A DNA stretch of 31,134 nucleotides, taken from the NCBI GenBank assembly GCA_016293865.1, contig JAEDDG010000025.1:1-31134 (forward strand), given 5' to 3'. The notes beneath the pieces were generated by a model. It did not search any database, was not told the DNA's origin, and worked only from the letters and a program-made list of their open reading frames with translations. A program made the translations under genes and the position numbers. Shown here in pieces: positions 1 to 9,569 of this stretch. The stretch comes from Oscillospiraceae bacterium (GTDB lineage Bacteria; Bacillota; Clostridia; Oscillospirales; Oscillospiraceae). The number at the start of each line of letters is the position of its first letter. Position 1 is the first letter of the stretch.

Positions 1-46
1 TACACCGCTCTTCGCTTTTTCTGTTCCCCTCGCGTCGAGCTTGATT

Positions 47-75
47 AGAATACCATGCGAATTGCCGTTTGTCAA
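47..75 (-). promoter_or_regulatory. Sigma-A promoter reading out of the left edge
   Basis: On the minus strand TTGACA (75-70) and TATTCT (52-47) are separated by 17 bp. Upstream, between the gerAB stop and the -35 box (76-118), is a run of A-tracts resembling an UP element. It should start a transcript near position 40 that leaves the window, so the gene it serves is not visible. Confidence 0.7.
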
Positions 76-118
76 TAGTTTTTTCAGGAATTTTCTTTAT
101 TTTTTTCATGTTTTTTCT

Positions 119-1273
119 TTAACCGCACATCTCGTTATCCTGTCCCGATTTCGACCCCAAATCTTGTATTCTGCGTTTTTCCCTGTGCTTTTTCACCGCG
201 CTTTTTATCGCCGCCGCCAGCAGTGTCAGCGCCGGAACAGCCACGCTGAAGACGCTGTTGGCCACCGGAATCACCAGGTCCGAGAGCGCGCGCATGTCAA
301 ACGCCGATTTCCCGCAGAGCAGCGAAACCGCCAGTGCCAGCGCCGCAGCAGCCAGGACAAACGGCTTTCTTCCGCGCGCGCCGGTCACCCTGACCGACAG
401 ATGGCCGCAGAGCAGCAGCAGCGACGAGATGAACACAAAGTCTGTGATGATCCACAGGCCGATGACCAGCGGCTCGATCCGGTCCACCGACTCCAGCACG
501 GTAATGTTGCGCAGCATGATGAAAAACGGATTCTGCAGCCGGCGGGTCACCTCCGCCGACAGGCAGCCGATCACCGGCACAGTCAGCACGGCCATGCTGA
601 GCGCCGTCGCGCCCATCCAGGCGGCAACGGAGCCCCTGTCCCTGCCGCAGATGCGGCGGTCGGCGAAAAACGCAAAGGGAATCACGACGCCCATGACCTC
701 CGCCATGGGCGCGGCACCCAGAAAAATCTGCGGGATATCCGCAGGCAGCACCGGCAGAAGGCTGCTCTTTTCCATATTGAACAGGGAGGCCGCAAAAATG
801 CCGGCCAGCACCAGAAGGATCACCGGCGCAAACACCTCCGCCGTACGTCCCAGCGTTCCCAGCCGGCCGCACGCGGCCACCAGCGACACAAGCAGCGTCA
901 GGCCCAGAAACACTGACAGATGGCCCTGGCTGTACACGGCGGAAATCAGCCGCTCCGCCGCGGTGCGCAGGACAAAGCCCGCGTCGAACACGAACCACAG
1001 GACATAAACCCCAAGCAGAATCCGCCCCGCCGCCGGCCCGAACGTGTCCAGCATCAGCTCGGCCAACCCCCGCTGCGGACCCGCAGCTTTCAGGCAGAGA
1101 TGAAACACCCAGCCGATGCCCGCGGCCGCCAGCACCGCTGCCGCCGGAGAGAGCCAGGCCGCTTTCCCCGCCAGCTCCGCCGGCAGCCGGGGAATGACGC
1201 GGATGGCCGGTGAAAGCAGGCTGATATAAGCCATGGTCAGCAGCTGACGGCGGCTGACTGTCTCATTTCCCAT
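119..1273 (-). CDS. gerAB: GerAB-type spore germination permease subunit
   Basis: This is an integral membrane subunit of a GerA-type germinant receptor in the spore inner membrane; in the family the B subunit belongs to the APC-like permease superfamily and helps bind germinant. The product is 384 aa and begins MGNETVSRRQLLTMAYISLL. About ten hydrophobic segments span most of the chain, and the C-terminal tail is basic and polar. I chose the ATG at 1273 because GGAGG lies about 8 nt upstream; a longer open frame reaching 1639 only runs antiparallel through gerAC coding sequence. The start overlaps the end of gerAC by 11 bp, which suggests translational coupling. It is the last gene of the gerAA-gerAC-gerAB operon. 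The germinant cannot be told from sequence. No clear terminator follows. Confidence 0.88.
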   Translation of the reverse strand: MGNETVSRRQLLTMAYISLLSPAIRVIPRLPAELAGKAAWLSPAAAVLAAAGIGWVFHLCLKAAGPQRGLAELMLDTFGPAAGRILLGVYVLWFVFDAGFVLRTAAERLISAVYSQGHLSVFLGLTLLVSLVAACGRLGTLGRTAEVFAPVILLVLAGIFAASLFNMEKSSLLPVLPADIPQIFLGAAPMAEVMGVVIPFAFFADRRICGRDRGSVAAWMGATALSMAVLTVPVIGCLSAEVTRRLQNPFFIMLRNITVLESVDRIEPLVIGLWIITDFVFISSLLLLCGHLSVRVTGARGRKPFVLAAAALALAVSLLCGKSAFDMRALSDLVIPVANSVFSVAVPALTLLAAAIKSAVKKHREKRRIQDLGSKSGQDNEMCG

Positions 1274-2438
1274 TGTTCTTCCCTCCTGCGGACGCCGGCT
1301 GGTCCATATCATAGCTTCTGCGCAGCGTGACCTGCGCACAGACGCGCAGCTCCAGATCTTGATAGCGTTCCTCCCAGGACGGCTCCATCTTCCGGGATTC
1401 CGCAGGCGCGGCCAGCTCCACGCGGCTGCCGATGCCCATGAAGTCCCCGTCCAGCTCCTGGGTGACGGCGATGGCCTGCGCGGCCCGCAGCTCAAGCTGC
1501 CGGGCAGCGGCCTGCTCCAGTGCAGCGCGGATCCGGTCGTCCTCCAGGACGCTGCCGCCGTAGATTTCCGATACGTCCGCGCCGGCAGAAATCCGGATGT
1601 CCACCCTGACCAGGTGCCCGTTCCTGTACACCGGCTCAAACGCCGCGTCCGCCTGCGTCACATGCAGCGTCACGGCGTCCCCGCCCGCTTCACCCACGGC
1701 CAGGTTCAGGGCCTCAAATCTGCCGGTCAGGATATTGGCGGCCGCTGCCTGCTCCGGCTCCAGATAGCCGCACAGGCGTCCGTCCTTCAAAAGCGCAAAG
1801 CCGCACGGCACAAGCATTTGTCCGGCGCCGCCGGTGCCGGTGGCTTCCGCCGCCTTCACCGCCTGGGCCATTGTGCAGCGCCCCTCCAGCATCTGCGCCA
1901 GCGCCTGCCCGCACGTCGTTTCACTGCCTGCGCCCAGCCGCTCAACATCGGCCGTGATGTCCGTCAGCATATCGGAGGCGGACGTCTTCTCGCTCATGAC
2001 CGCCTCCATCACCGCGCCGGCCGCATCGCCGCGCACCACGACCAGCCCGATCATCAGCCGCATTTTCGGCGACCGCGCCACATAATCCAGCCAGCCGGAA
2101 ATGTCCGTGCGGGCCGCCTCCTCGCCGATGAGCAGGTTTTCCGCATGGGTGAAAAACGGCTGCCGGTCCGGATAGGTGTTTTCCAGGATGGACACCGCGG
2201 CGGCCAGCGTGGGCGCCTGCTGGTGGTACAGCCGCGGCGGCGTGCCGTTGAGTCCCACGCCGGAGTCGGCCGTCAGGCACACGCCCTCTTCCCCGACGTC
2301 GATGCCCAGTGTGCGGATGATCTCTATTTTTTCAATCTCGTGGAAATCGGAAAAAATCGTGGTTCCCGCGCAGCCGGACAGGCACAGCAGCTGGACCGCA
2401 CAGCAGACAGCGGCGCATATTCTCTTCAGGCCCGGCAT
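1263..2438 (-). CDS. gerAC: Ger(x)C family germination lipoprotein
   Basis: Lipoprotein C subunit of the germinant receptor, expected on the outer face of the spore inner membrane. The product is 391 aa. A signal peptide of about 22 residues ends in a lipobox (LSGC), so Cys23 is the likely lipidated residue. The family's opening signature follows, with an acidic/Ile-rich stretch and TLGIDVGE near residue 45. The rest is the soluble three-domain Ger(x)C fold, rich in Ala and Glu, with no further membrane segment. The gene sits 4 bp after gerAA and overlaps gerAB by 11 bp. The A-C-B order differs from the A-B-C order of B. subtilis gerA, but varied orders are common in Clostridia. Confidence 0.88.
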   Translation of the reverse strand: MPGLKRICAAVCCAVQLLCLSGCAGTTIFSDFHEIEKIEIIRTLGIDVGEEGVCLTADSGVGLNGTPPRLYHQQAPTLAAAVSILENTYPDRQPFFTHAENLLIGEEAARTDISGWLDYVARSPKMRLMIGLVVVRGDAAGAVMEAVMSEKTSASDMLTDITADVERLGAGSETTCGQALAQMLEGRCTMAQAVKAAEATGTGGAGQMLVPCGFALLKDGRLCGYLEPEQAAAANILTGRFEALNLAVGEAGGDAVTLHVTQADAAFEPVYRNGHLVRVDIRISAGADVSEIYGGSVLEDDRIRAALEQAAARQLELRAAQAIAVTQELDGDFMGIGSRVELAAPAESRKMEPSWEERYQDLELRVCAQVTLRRSYDMDQPASAGGKNNGK

Positions 2439-2442
2439 ACGC

Positions 2443-3945
2443 TCACCTCCGCCCTGTTTTCAGCGCCGGCTCCCGGCGGCTCTTCTTTGCTGCCGGCGGC
2501 CTGGTCAGCGCCTGCAGGATTCCCCGGCTGCTGGAGGCAAAGGGCGTCATATACGCCACGCCGCAGCTTTCCAGGGAGCAGAGATGGTACAGAAGCAGGA
2601 TCACGCCCAGCATCAGGCCGAACACGCCGGCGACCAGCGCGGCCAGCACCAGCAGGAACCGGCACAGCCGCAGGGCGGAGCCCATGTCCTGGCTGGGCAT
2701 GGTATAGCCGGCAATTCCTGCCGTGGCGATGACGATGACCACCACCGGCGACACCACCTTGGCCTCCACCGCCGACTGGCCCACAATCAGCGCGCCGATG
2801 ATGGACACCGTGTCGCCCACCGGGCTCGGCAGCCGCAGTCCGGCCTCCTGCAGCAGCTCAAAGGCTACCAGCATGCCGATGACCTCCACAGCCATGGGAA
2901 AAGGCACGGCCTGCTTGGCGTCAATCATGGACTGCAGCAGCTTGATGGGGATCATCTCCTGGTGATACATGGCCACCGCCACAAAAAAGCCCGGCAGCAG
3001 CAGCGTCAGCAGCATGCCCGTATACCGCAGCAGCGTCAGCATGGACGCCACAAGAAAATGGTTGCCCAGATCCTCCGGCACCTTCATGAACTGGGCGAAG
3101 GTGCCCGGCGTCAGATAGCCCAGGGGCAGGCCGTCCACAAGAATCCCCACACGTCCCTCCAGCAGGTTGATGGCAAATTTGTCCGGCCGTTCGGTGCTGA
3201 TCATCTGCGGAAACGGCGTGACCGGATTGTCCGCCAGCGTCTCTTCCAGATCGGACGGCGTCAGAACGCCGTCCACATGAATGGCGTTCAGGCGGCGCAT
3301 CACCTCGGCCGCAATCCCGCCGTTGGTCAGGCCGTCGATGTAGATCACGTTCACCCGGGTGTCCGACTCCGTCCCCAGTGTGACCTCCCGGATTTTCATG
3401 TCGTGATTGCGCAGCTTGCGCCGCACAAGGCCGGTGTTTGTGCGCAGATCCTCAATAAACGCATCCTTCGCGCCCTTGACCACCTTTTCCTCTTTGGGCG
3501 CGTCAATGCTGCGTTTGTCCTCGCTTTTGACCTCAACCGTCACGGCGGCGGCACAGCTGTCGAAAATCACGGCGCACCAGCCGTTGAGCAGATCGCCGAC
3601 CACGTCGTTCATATCGTCGCGGCGCCGGGCTGCCGGCCCGTACATGCTGCCGGAGAGCATCTGCTCCACCGTCTTTTTCCCGCTCTGCACGCCGGCAAAC
3701 CGCCCGGTATCCGTCAGCGGGCGCAGCACCTCGGCCGCGATGGCCTTGGCGGAAATCAGCCCGTCGATAAACACCAGGTCCGCGCGCACACCGCCGCCGG
3801 TGGTCACCGGCCGGCACACAAAATCGCAGCAGTCCTGAAAGACCGCCTGCGCGGCCGCCGCGCTGACCGTTTTGTCAATTTTCCCCGGGCCGGCGCCCGG
3901 GCCTCCCTTTCCAAACAGGAGATTTATCGCTTCTGAAAGCTTCAT
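2443..3945 (-). CDS. gerAA: GerAA-type spore germination receptor subunit
   Basis: A subunit of the GerA-type germinant receptor. The product is 500 aa from the ATG at 3945 (MKLSEAINLLFGKG), preceded by GGAG at about 9 nt; a start 16 codons further upstream is possible but has no good ribosome binding site. The N-terminal half (about residues 1-250) is soluble and contains the family's DLVFIDGL and VIYIDGLTNG segments. The C-terminal half carries 5-6 membrane segments, including LTLLLPGFFVAVAMYHQEMI and the conserved GDTVSIIGALIVGQSAVEA. It is first of three germination genes on one transcript. No consensus sigma-G promoter could be pinned down in the 57 bp between it and the upstream terminator. 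Confidence 0.92.
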   Translation of the reverse strand: MKLSEAINLLFGKGGPGAGPGKIDKTVSAAAAQAVFQDCCDFVCRPVTTGGGVRADLVFIDGLISAKAIAAEVLRPLTDTGRFAGVQSGKKTVEQMLSGSMYGPAARRRDDMNDVVGDLLNGWCAVIFDSCAAAVTVEVKSEDKRSIDAPKEEKVVKGAKDAFIEDLRTNTGLVRRKLRNHDMKIREVTLGTESDTRVNVIYIDGLTNGGIAAEVMRRLNAIHVDGVLTPSDLEETLADNPVTPFPQMISTERPDKFAINLLEGRVGILVDGLPLGYLTPGTFAQFMKVPEDLGNHFLVASMLTLLRYTGMLLTLLLPGFFVAVAMYHQEMIPIKLLQSMIDAKQAVPFPMAVEVIGMLVAFELLQEAGLRLPSPVGDTVSIIGALIVGQSAVEAKVVSPVVVIVIATAGIAGYTMPSQDMGSALRLCRFLLVLAALVAGVFGLMLGVILLLYHLCSLESCGVAYMTPFASSSRGILQALTRPPAAKKSRREPALKTGRR

Positions 3946-3998
3946 TGGTTCAGCTCCATATCCCGGGACGCAGGCGTTCCGGTCTTTCCGCATCCGGC

Positions 3999-4034
3999 AA
4001 AAAAATAAGCCGGGACTGACCGTCCCGGCTTATT
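3999..4034 (-). terminator. Rho-independent terminator of the mfd-prsA unit
   Basis: Arms 4004-4016 and 4022-4034 form a perfect 13-bp stem (AAUAAGCCGGGAC-type arms) with a 5-nt loop. On the minus strand a run of U follows (4005-4000). It lies downstream of the foldase stop at 4084 and separates that unit from the germination operon. Confidence 0.88.
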
Positions 4035-4083
4035 ATGCGCGCTTTATAATCAATTTATCATTCAGTTATTCTTCAGCTGCCAT

Positions 4084-5211
4084 TCAGTTGGAGAAGTAGG
4101 CGGCCGCATCCACCTCGGCCAGTACAGGCAGCTTTTCCACTGCCGCATCGTCGATCCAGCCCTGCACCTGCTCCTCATAAAGCGAGCTGGCCGCCAGCTG
4201 GCGGAAGGAATAATCGTAGCCGTAGGACGCATAGCTCTTGTAGCAGTACGGCGTGATGTCATAATCAAACGGAATGCGCATGGCAACGGCAAAGCAGGTG
4301 TCCGTCTCCACAACGCCGGAGACCTGGCCTTCCTCAAGGGCGGCAACGGCGTCATACAGATCCGGACTCAGATCCTCCGGCCCGATGATATAGCCGTCCG
4401 GGAAATACTCCAGCCCCGCGTCCTCGCTCAGATCGTTCATCAGCGCGGTGAAAAGCTCTTCCTCCGTCGCATAATCGCCGGTCGCGCCGTTTTCCCATGC
4501 GGTCAGCTCTTCCACAACGCTCTCCGCGCCGGCCTTTGCGCCGGCGATTGCGTCCTCCGCCAGCGCCGCGCCCGTTTCGTCAATTTTCAAAAACAGGATG
4601 ATTTTGGCCATCACAAAGCCGTTCGTTCCGGCGTAGTCAGCCAGCGCGTCCTCCGAGAGCTTGTCGCCCTCCGGCCCGTAAAGCGTCTTGTACACACGCT
4701 GACTCAGAACATTCAGCTCCTGAATCAGGCGCACGTCCGCCGTGGTGGTATTCATCCTTGCGGCCGCCTGCTCATATGCCTCTTCGCTGCCGTAGCGCTC
4801 AATCATGTTTTTGACATACTCGTCCACGCCCGCGGTGTCGGCCGTCACAAGATCAATGCCGTTATCCTCGGCATATTTCTCAATGGCCCGGAACCGGACC
4901 ATCCGGTCAACCGCCATTTCCAGCATATAGTCGCCGTATGTATAGCCTTCGGAGATCTCCACACTCAGGTTGGGCGTGGTGCTGTACTGATTGTAATACT
5001 CGCTCATCTGGTAGAACATCCAGTAGCAGACCTGCCCCCAGGTGATGTCCTTGCCGGCCGCAGTGGCCACAACCGTCTCCGCGGAGATCGCCGGCTGCTG
5101 TACGCTGACATCGCCGCTGTTTTCCTCTTCTTCAGAATTGCTGCAGGCGGAAAATGCGCCCAGCATCAGTATAGCCGCCAATAGCAGCGCTGTGATTTTT
5201 CTGTATTTCAT
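4084..5211 (-). CDS. PrsA/SurA-like peptidyl-prolyl isomerase lipoprotein
   Basis: Predicted extracytoplasmic foldase anchored by lipid on the outer membrane face. The product is 375 aa. It starts at 5211 with GGAGG 6 nt upstream. The signal peptide (MKYRKITALLLAAILMLGA) ends in an AFSAC lipobox, followed by an acidic Ser/Glu linker. A helical SurA_N-like region covers about residues 35-170. A divergent parvulin-like segment follows at about 180-330, with the typical DGYIIGPEDLSPDLYDAV...LEEGQVSGVVET stretch. The gene follows mfd by 42 bp and ends at a strong terminator, so the two are probably co-transcribed. The rotamase active site is not well conserved, so it may act mainly as a chaperone. 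I am sure of the family and less sure of enzymatic activity. Confidence 0.8.
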   Translation of the reverse strand: MKYRKITALLLAAILMLGAFSACSNSEEEENSGDVSVQQPAISAETVVATAAGKDITWGQVCYWMFYQMSEYYNQYSTTPNLSVEISEGYTYGDYMLEMAVDRMVRFRAIEKYAEDNGIDLVTADTAGVDEYVKNMIERYGSEEAYEQAAARMNTTTADVRLIQELNVLSQRVYKTLYGPEGDKLSEDALADYAGTNGFVMAKIILFLKIDETGAALAEDAIAGAKAGAESVVEELTAWENGATGDYATEEELFTALMNDLSEDAGLEYFPDGYIIGPEDLSPDLYDAVAALEEGQVSGVVETDTCFAVAMRIPFDYDITPYCYKSYASYGYDYSFRQLAASSLYEEQVQGWIDDAAVEKLPVLAEVDAAAYFSN

Positions 5212-5253
5212 GGATAACCTCCACTTTTCCGGCGCAGTGCGCCGCATTTGCTT

Positions 5254-8200
5254 TCATTTCTGCGTGGCCGCGTCGTTATAGGCCCGGATAAAAGCATCCG
5301 CCTCGTCCACCGGATCCGCACCCGGCCGGAGCTTCAGCGTAATGGCGGGGACTGTCCCGGCGTCGATCTTCACGCGGCCCTTGAAGGCGCTGCGGCTGTA
5401 AAGCGCGCTGATGCGGTTCAGATCGAACCCGTCCATCCGCAGGCGCAGCCGGTCGCCCTTCTGGGTGATCTCCGTGATGCCGATGGCCGCGGCCTGCGCC
5501 CGCAGAAGTGCAATCCGCACAAGCGTATTCACCTGCCGCGGGATGTCGCCGAACCGGTCCGTCAGCTCGTCGCAGATATCCTCCGCGTCCTCCGGGCAGC
5601 GCACCCGCGCAATCCGGCGGTACAGATCCAGCCGCTGCTCGGCCGAGGGAATATACTGCTCCGGAATGCCGGCGTCCACGGCGATATCCGCCGCGCACTC
5701 GGTTTTCACCGGCGGCTTCTCGCCCTTTTCCTCCAGCACGGCCTCCTCCAGCAGCTTCAGATACATGTCGTAGCCGACGCTCATCATATGGCCGGACTGC
5801 TCCGCGCCCAGAAGATTGCCCGCGCCGCGGATCTCCAGATCACGCATGGCGATCTTAAAGCCGGAATTGAACTCCGCAAACTCCCGGATGGCTGCCAGCC
5901 GCTTTTCCGCGATTTCCGACAGGGCCTTTCCCTGCCGGAATGTGAGATAGGCATAGGCCCGCCGGTTAGAGCGGCCCACCCGTCCCCGGAGCTGGTGCAG
6001 CTGTGCAAGCCCCAGTTTGTCTGCATCTTCTATTATAAGCGTGTTTACATTGGGAATGTCAATACCTGTTTCAATAATTGTGGTGCAAACAAGCACCTGA
6101 ATCTCTCCTGCGGCCATTTTTTCCATGATGGATCCCAGCTGTTCCTCATCCATGCGGCCATGTGCGGCCGCGACGGTGACCTCCGGCAGCATCTGGCTGA
6201 GCCGGGCGGCGGTCCGCTCGATATTGTCGATGCGGTTGTGCAGATAATACACCTGCCCGCCTCTGGCCGTCTCCCGCTCAATGGCCTGGCACAGAACTCC
6301 CCAGTCGTGCTCCATCACATAGGTCTGCACCGGCCGCCGGTCCATGGGCGGCTCCTCCAAGGTGGACATGTCCCGCAGCCCTGACAGCGCCATGTTCAGC
6401 GTGCGCGGAATGGGCGTGGCCGTCAGGGTCAGTACGTCCACATTCCGGCTCAGCTCCTTCAGCCGCTCCTTGTGAGCCACGCCGAAGCGCTGTTCCTCAT
6501 CCACCACCAGAAGGCCCAGCTTCTTGAACGTCACATCCTTCTGCAGCAGCTTGTGGGTGCCCACCACAATGTCCGCGCCGCCGGAGGCAATCTCCCGCAG
6601 GGCCTTTTTCAGCTGGGCCGGGGTGCGGAAGCGGCTGAGCACCTCCGTCTTCACCGGGTAGCCCTCAAACCGTTTGAGAATGGTGGAGTAATGCTGCTGG
6701 GCCAGTACCGTGGTGGGCACAAGGATCGCGGCCTGCATGCCGTCCAGCACGCACTTCATCACGGCCCGCAGAGCCACCTCCGTTTTTCCGTAGCCCACAT
6801 CGCCGCACAAAAGCCGGTCCATGGGCACGGGCTTTTCCATATCGCCCTTGACCTCCCGGATGCAGCGCAGCTGGTCGTCCGTCTCCGTATACTCAAACGC
6901 CTCTTCAAATTCCGTCTGCCACTCGTCGTCCTGCGGGAAGGCGTGGCCCTTCTCCCGCATCCTGGCCGCCTGCACGGCAATCAGGCCCTTGGCCAGCTCT
7001 TTGGCCGCGCCCTTGGCCTTTGCCTTGGCCCGGCTCCAGTCCGTGCCGCCCATTTTGGACAGCTTCACGGCGTGGTCTTCTCCGCCGCCGCCGATGTATT
7101 TCGTGATCATGTCCAGCTGGGTGACCGGGATATACAGCACGTCTGTGCCCGCGTATGCAATTTTTATATAATCCCGCCAGACCTTGTCGGTCTGGATCTT
7201 TTCGATGCCGACAAACCGGCCGATGCCGTGGCTTTCATGCACCACATAGTCGCCGGGCGAGAGGTCCGTGTAGCTGTCGATCCGCTCGCGGTTGGACACC
7301 TTTTTCCGCTTCGGCCGGCGGACTTCCCCGCCGGCGCCCGCCTGTCCCTCGGTGATTACGGCAAGGCCGCTGGCCGGAAACTCCATGCCGGCGCTGAGAC
7401 CGCCCTCCGCAATGATGCAGGTGCCCTTTTCCGGCAGCGCCTTCAGCGCATAATCATAGCCGAAGGGGACGCCCGCCCGGGCCAGACAGTCGCCCACGAC
7501 GCCGGCGCGCTTTCTGTCCCGGCAGAGCACCACCGTGCGGAAGCCCGTGCGCAGATAATGGGCCGCGTCGCCGGCAGCCGTATCCAGGCTGCCGCCGTAA
7601 TTGGGCAGCTGCTTGGCCGTCACGCTCTCCAGCGTGCGCGGCTGCAGCGGGTAGTCGCTGGCGGCAAAATTGTCCGCCATGACCACGGCAAAGTCTTCCA
7701 GCCTGGAGAGGACCTCCTCCCAGCTCAGGGAATAGAAGGCGGACGGGTCGATTTCTCCCCGCTCAATCAGGGCGGTCAGGTCCTCCGCCTCCTCCGCGGC
7801 CCGGTTCCGGACCGCCTCCGCAATGCGCCGCGGCTCGCAAAGCACCACCACCGCGTCCTCCGGCAGACAGTCCAGCACGCCGGAATGACCGTACATATAG
7901 GCAAGATAGCGGTCCAGCGCAGGAAACGCCTGCCGGGCGGCAATGCGCTCATAGTCCCGCATCAGCGTTTTCTCCAGTTCAGGCACGGCGTTTTTGCGCC
8001 GCCGCACGCGCATGCGCAGCGCGTCCAGCCGTTCCAGCAGCCCGGCCCGGCCGCCGGCGGCCAGCTCCGGATTCGCCTCCGCGGCGGGAATCACCGCCGC
8101 CGTGCGGATATTCTCCGTCCGGCGCTGGGTGCCCACGTCAAATATGCCCATGGAGTCCAGCTCGTCGCCGAAAAACTCACAGCGCACGGGACTTTTCTGT

Positions 8201-8757
8201 GCCGGCGAATAGAAATCAAGAATGCCGCCGCGCACCGCAAACTGGCCCATGCCCTCCACCTGCTGGCAGCGGGTATAGCCCACGGCGGCAAAGCGGGCGG
8301 CCAGCTCGTCAAGATCATAGCTGCCGCCGTATTCCAGCGTGAAACAGGCCGCGCGCAGCGCCCTGGCCGGGATGGTCACCTGCATCAGTGCGTCCGCGGT
8401 CAGCACCGCGGCGCCGCACTTTCCGGCCGCCAGCGCGCTGAGACCCTGCAGCCGCCGGTGCTCCGTCTCCCGGGAGGCCGTCTGGGCGTCGTGAAGGGTC
8501 AGCTCCCGCCCCGGCACCACCGGCACCTCTGTCCCCAGAAGGGCGGCCATATCCGCCGCCATGCGCGCCGCCTCGGCCTCGCCGGCGCAGACCGCTGCCA
8601 CCGGCCGGCCGGACAGCATCTGCAGCGCCGCCGCGGCATAGCTCCTGTGCACCGGTCCCAGGCCGCTGAGCACCGCCGGACAGCGTCCCGCTTCCAGCGC
8701 GGAGAGCACGGCGGCAAAGCCTTTTTCATTTTGGAGTGCGTTTAAAAGCGTTTTCAT
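5254..8757 (-). CDS. mfd: Transcription-repair coupling factor Mfd
   Basis: A DNA translocase that removes RNA polymerase stalled at lesions and recruits UvrA for nucleotide excision repair. The product is 1167 aa, the normal length. It starts at 8757 after AGGGAG. Domain order: UvrB-like N-terminal modules (1-~400); RNA polymerase-interacting domain near 490-560 (SPGDYVVHESHGIGRFVGI); superfamily 2 helicase core with Walker A GDVGYGKTEVALRA, DEEQ box (VVDEEQRFG) and motif III TATPIPRTLNMAL; second RecA lobe with ETGIDIPNVNTLII and QLRGRVGRSNRRAYAYL; and the C-terminal D7 domain. All motifs look intact. It lies between rsmG and the foldase gene on the same strand. Confidence 0.97.
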   Translation of the reverse strand: MKTLLNALQNEKGFAAVLSALEAGRCPAVLSGLGPVHRSYAAAALQMLSGRPVAAVCAGEAEAARMAADMAALLGTEVPVVPGRELTLHDAQTASRETEHRRLQGLSALAAGKCGAAVLTADALMQVTIPARALRAACFTLEYGGSYDLDELAARFAAVGYTRCQQVEGMGQFAVRGGILDFYSPAQKSPVRCEFFGDELDSMGIFDVGTQRRTENIRTAAVIPAAEANPELAAGGRAGLLERLDALRMRVRRRKNAVPELEKTLMRDYERIAARQAFPALDRYLAYMYGHSGVLDCLPEDAVVVLCEPRRIAEAVRNRAAEEAEDLTALIERGEIDPSAFYSLSWEEVLSRLEDFAVVMADNFAASDYPLQPRTLESVTAKQLPNYGGSLDTAAGDAAHYLRTGFRTVVLCRDRKRAGVVGDCLARAGVPFGYDYALKALPEKGTCIIAEGGLSAGMEFPASGLAVITEGQAGAGGEVRRPKRKKVSNRERIDSYTDLSPGDYVVHESHGIGRFVGIEKIQTDKVWRDYIKIAYAGTDVLYIPVTQLDMITKYIGGGGEDHAVKLSKMGGTDWSRAKAKAKGAAKELAKGLIAVQAARMREKGHAFPQDDEWQTEFEEAFEYTETDDQLRCIREVKGDMEKPVPMDRLLCGDVGYGKTEVALRAVMKCVLDGMQAAILVPTTVLAQQHYSTILKRFEGYPVKTEVLSRFRTPAQLKKALREIASGGADIVVGTHKLLQKDVTFKKLGLLVVDEEQRFGVAHKERLKELSRNVDVLTLTATPIPRTLNMALSGLRDMSTLEEPPMDRRPVQTYVMEHDWGVLCQAIERETARGGQVYYLHNRIDNIERTAARLSQMLPEVTVAAAHGRMDEEQLGSIMEKMAAGEIQVLVCTTIIETGIDIPNVNTLIIEDADKLGLAQLHQLRGRVGRSNRRAYAYLTFRQGKALSEIAEKRLAAIREFAEFNSGFKIAMRDLEIRGAGNLLGAEQSGHMMSVGYDMYLKLLEEAVLEEKGEKPPVKTECAADIAVDAGIPEQYIPSAEQRLDLYRRIARVRCPEDAEDICDELTDRFGDIPRQVNTLVRIALLRAQAAAIGITEITQKGDRLRLRMDGFDLNRISALYSRSAFKGRVKIDAGTVPAITLKLRPGADPVDEADAFIRAYNDAATQK

Positions 8758-8789
8758 AGATTCTCCCTGTATTTACAGACAGGGCAACG

Positions 8790-8811
8790 CCCCCGGCGGC
8801 TGCGCCGGGGG
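8790..8811 (-). other. GC hairpin between rsmG and mfd
   Basis: A perfect 9-bp stem (CCCCCGGCG paired with CGCCGGGGG) with a 4-nt loop lies in the 104-bp gap between rsmG and mfd. No U-run follows on the minus strand, so it is not a canonical terminator. It could weaken read-through or protect a processed 3' end. No clear mfd promoter was seen in the gap. Confidence 0.4.
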
Positions 8812-8861
8812 TATTGCATAAATTTCCAGTTTTTTCCATCTTCTGCGGTTCTTTCCGGCAG

Positions 8862-9563
8862 TCAGAGGGGTTTTTTCTGAATCCGCGCGAACCGGCGCGG
8901 ATATTGCGGCGGCGTGGCCCGCTCTTTGCGGATAACCACCACCGCGCGCCGGATGTCCTCGCCCGGCAGGGTATAGGTTTCCAGACGCACGATCTTTCCG
9001 CCGAGGACGGCGGCGGCGCTGCGCGCCTCATCCGCTTCCTCCTGTGCCGCAGACCCCTTCATGGCCAGAAACAGGCCGCCGGGCCGCACAAAAGGCAGGC
9101 ACAGCTCGCAGAGGATGTTCAGCCTGGCTACCGCGCGGCTGACCGCCGCGTCAAACTGCTCCCGCAGCTCTGCGGCCGCTTCCTCCGCCCGGGCGTGGAT
9201 GCACCGGGCCTGCACGCCGCTGGCGGCGCAGGCCTCCTGCAGAAAGTCCACCCGCTTCTGCTGGGCATCCAGCAGCGTCAGTTCCATGGACGGCACTGCG
9301 ATTTTCAGCGGCAGACCGGGAAAGCCCGCGCCTGTGCCCACGTCGATGACGCGCTTTCCGGCCAGATCTGCGCAGTGCGTCAGCATCAGGCTGTCCAGAA
9401 AATGGCGGCGGGCCACCTGCTCCTCGCCGGTCACGGCGGTCAGATCCATCACCGCGTTTCGCTCCGCCAGCAATGTATAATATGCCCGGAATGCCGCCGG
9501 CGCCGTATCCGGCAGGGCAATCCCCAGACCGGCCGCTTCAGCGGTCAGTATGTGTTCAAGCAT
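8862..9563 (-). CDS. rsmG: 16S rRNA (guanine-527-N7)-methyltransferase RsmG
   Basis: Methylates N7 of G527 in the 530 loop of 16S rRNA using S-adenosylmethionine. The product is 233 aa, the usual length. The SAM-binding motif I is clear (VIDVGTGAGFPGLPLKI, about residues 70-86), followed by an acidic motif II (LTLLDAQQKR) and the family's VSRAVARLNILCELCLPFV stretch. It starts 6 bp after the mscL stop; a GGAG within the mscL end, about 15 nt upstream, is the best ribosome binding site, so expression is probably coupled to mscL. In many Firmicutes rsmG lies directly before the par locus; here it lies downstream of parAB, separated by three genes. Confidence 0.95.
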   Translation of the reverse strand: MLEHILTAEAAGLGIALPDTAPAAFRAYYTLLAERNAVMDLTAVTGEEQVARRHFLDSLMLTHCADLAGKRVIDVGTGAGFPGLPLKIAVPSMELTLLDAQQKRVDFLQEACAASGVQARCIHARAEEAAAELREQFDAAVSRAVARLNILCELCLPFVRPGGLFLAMKGSAAQEEADEARSAAAVLGGKIVRLETYTLPGEDIRRAVVVIRKERATPPQYPRRFARIQKKPL

Positions 9564-9569
9564 GTGTGC

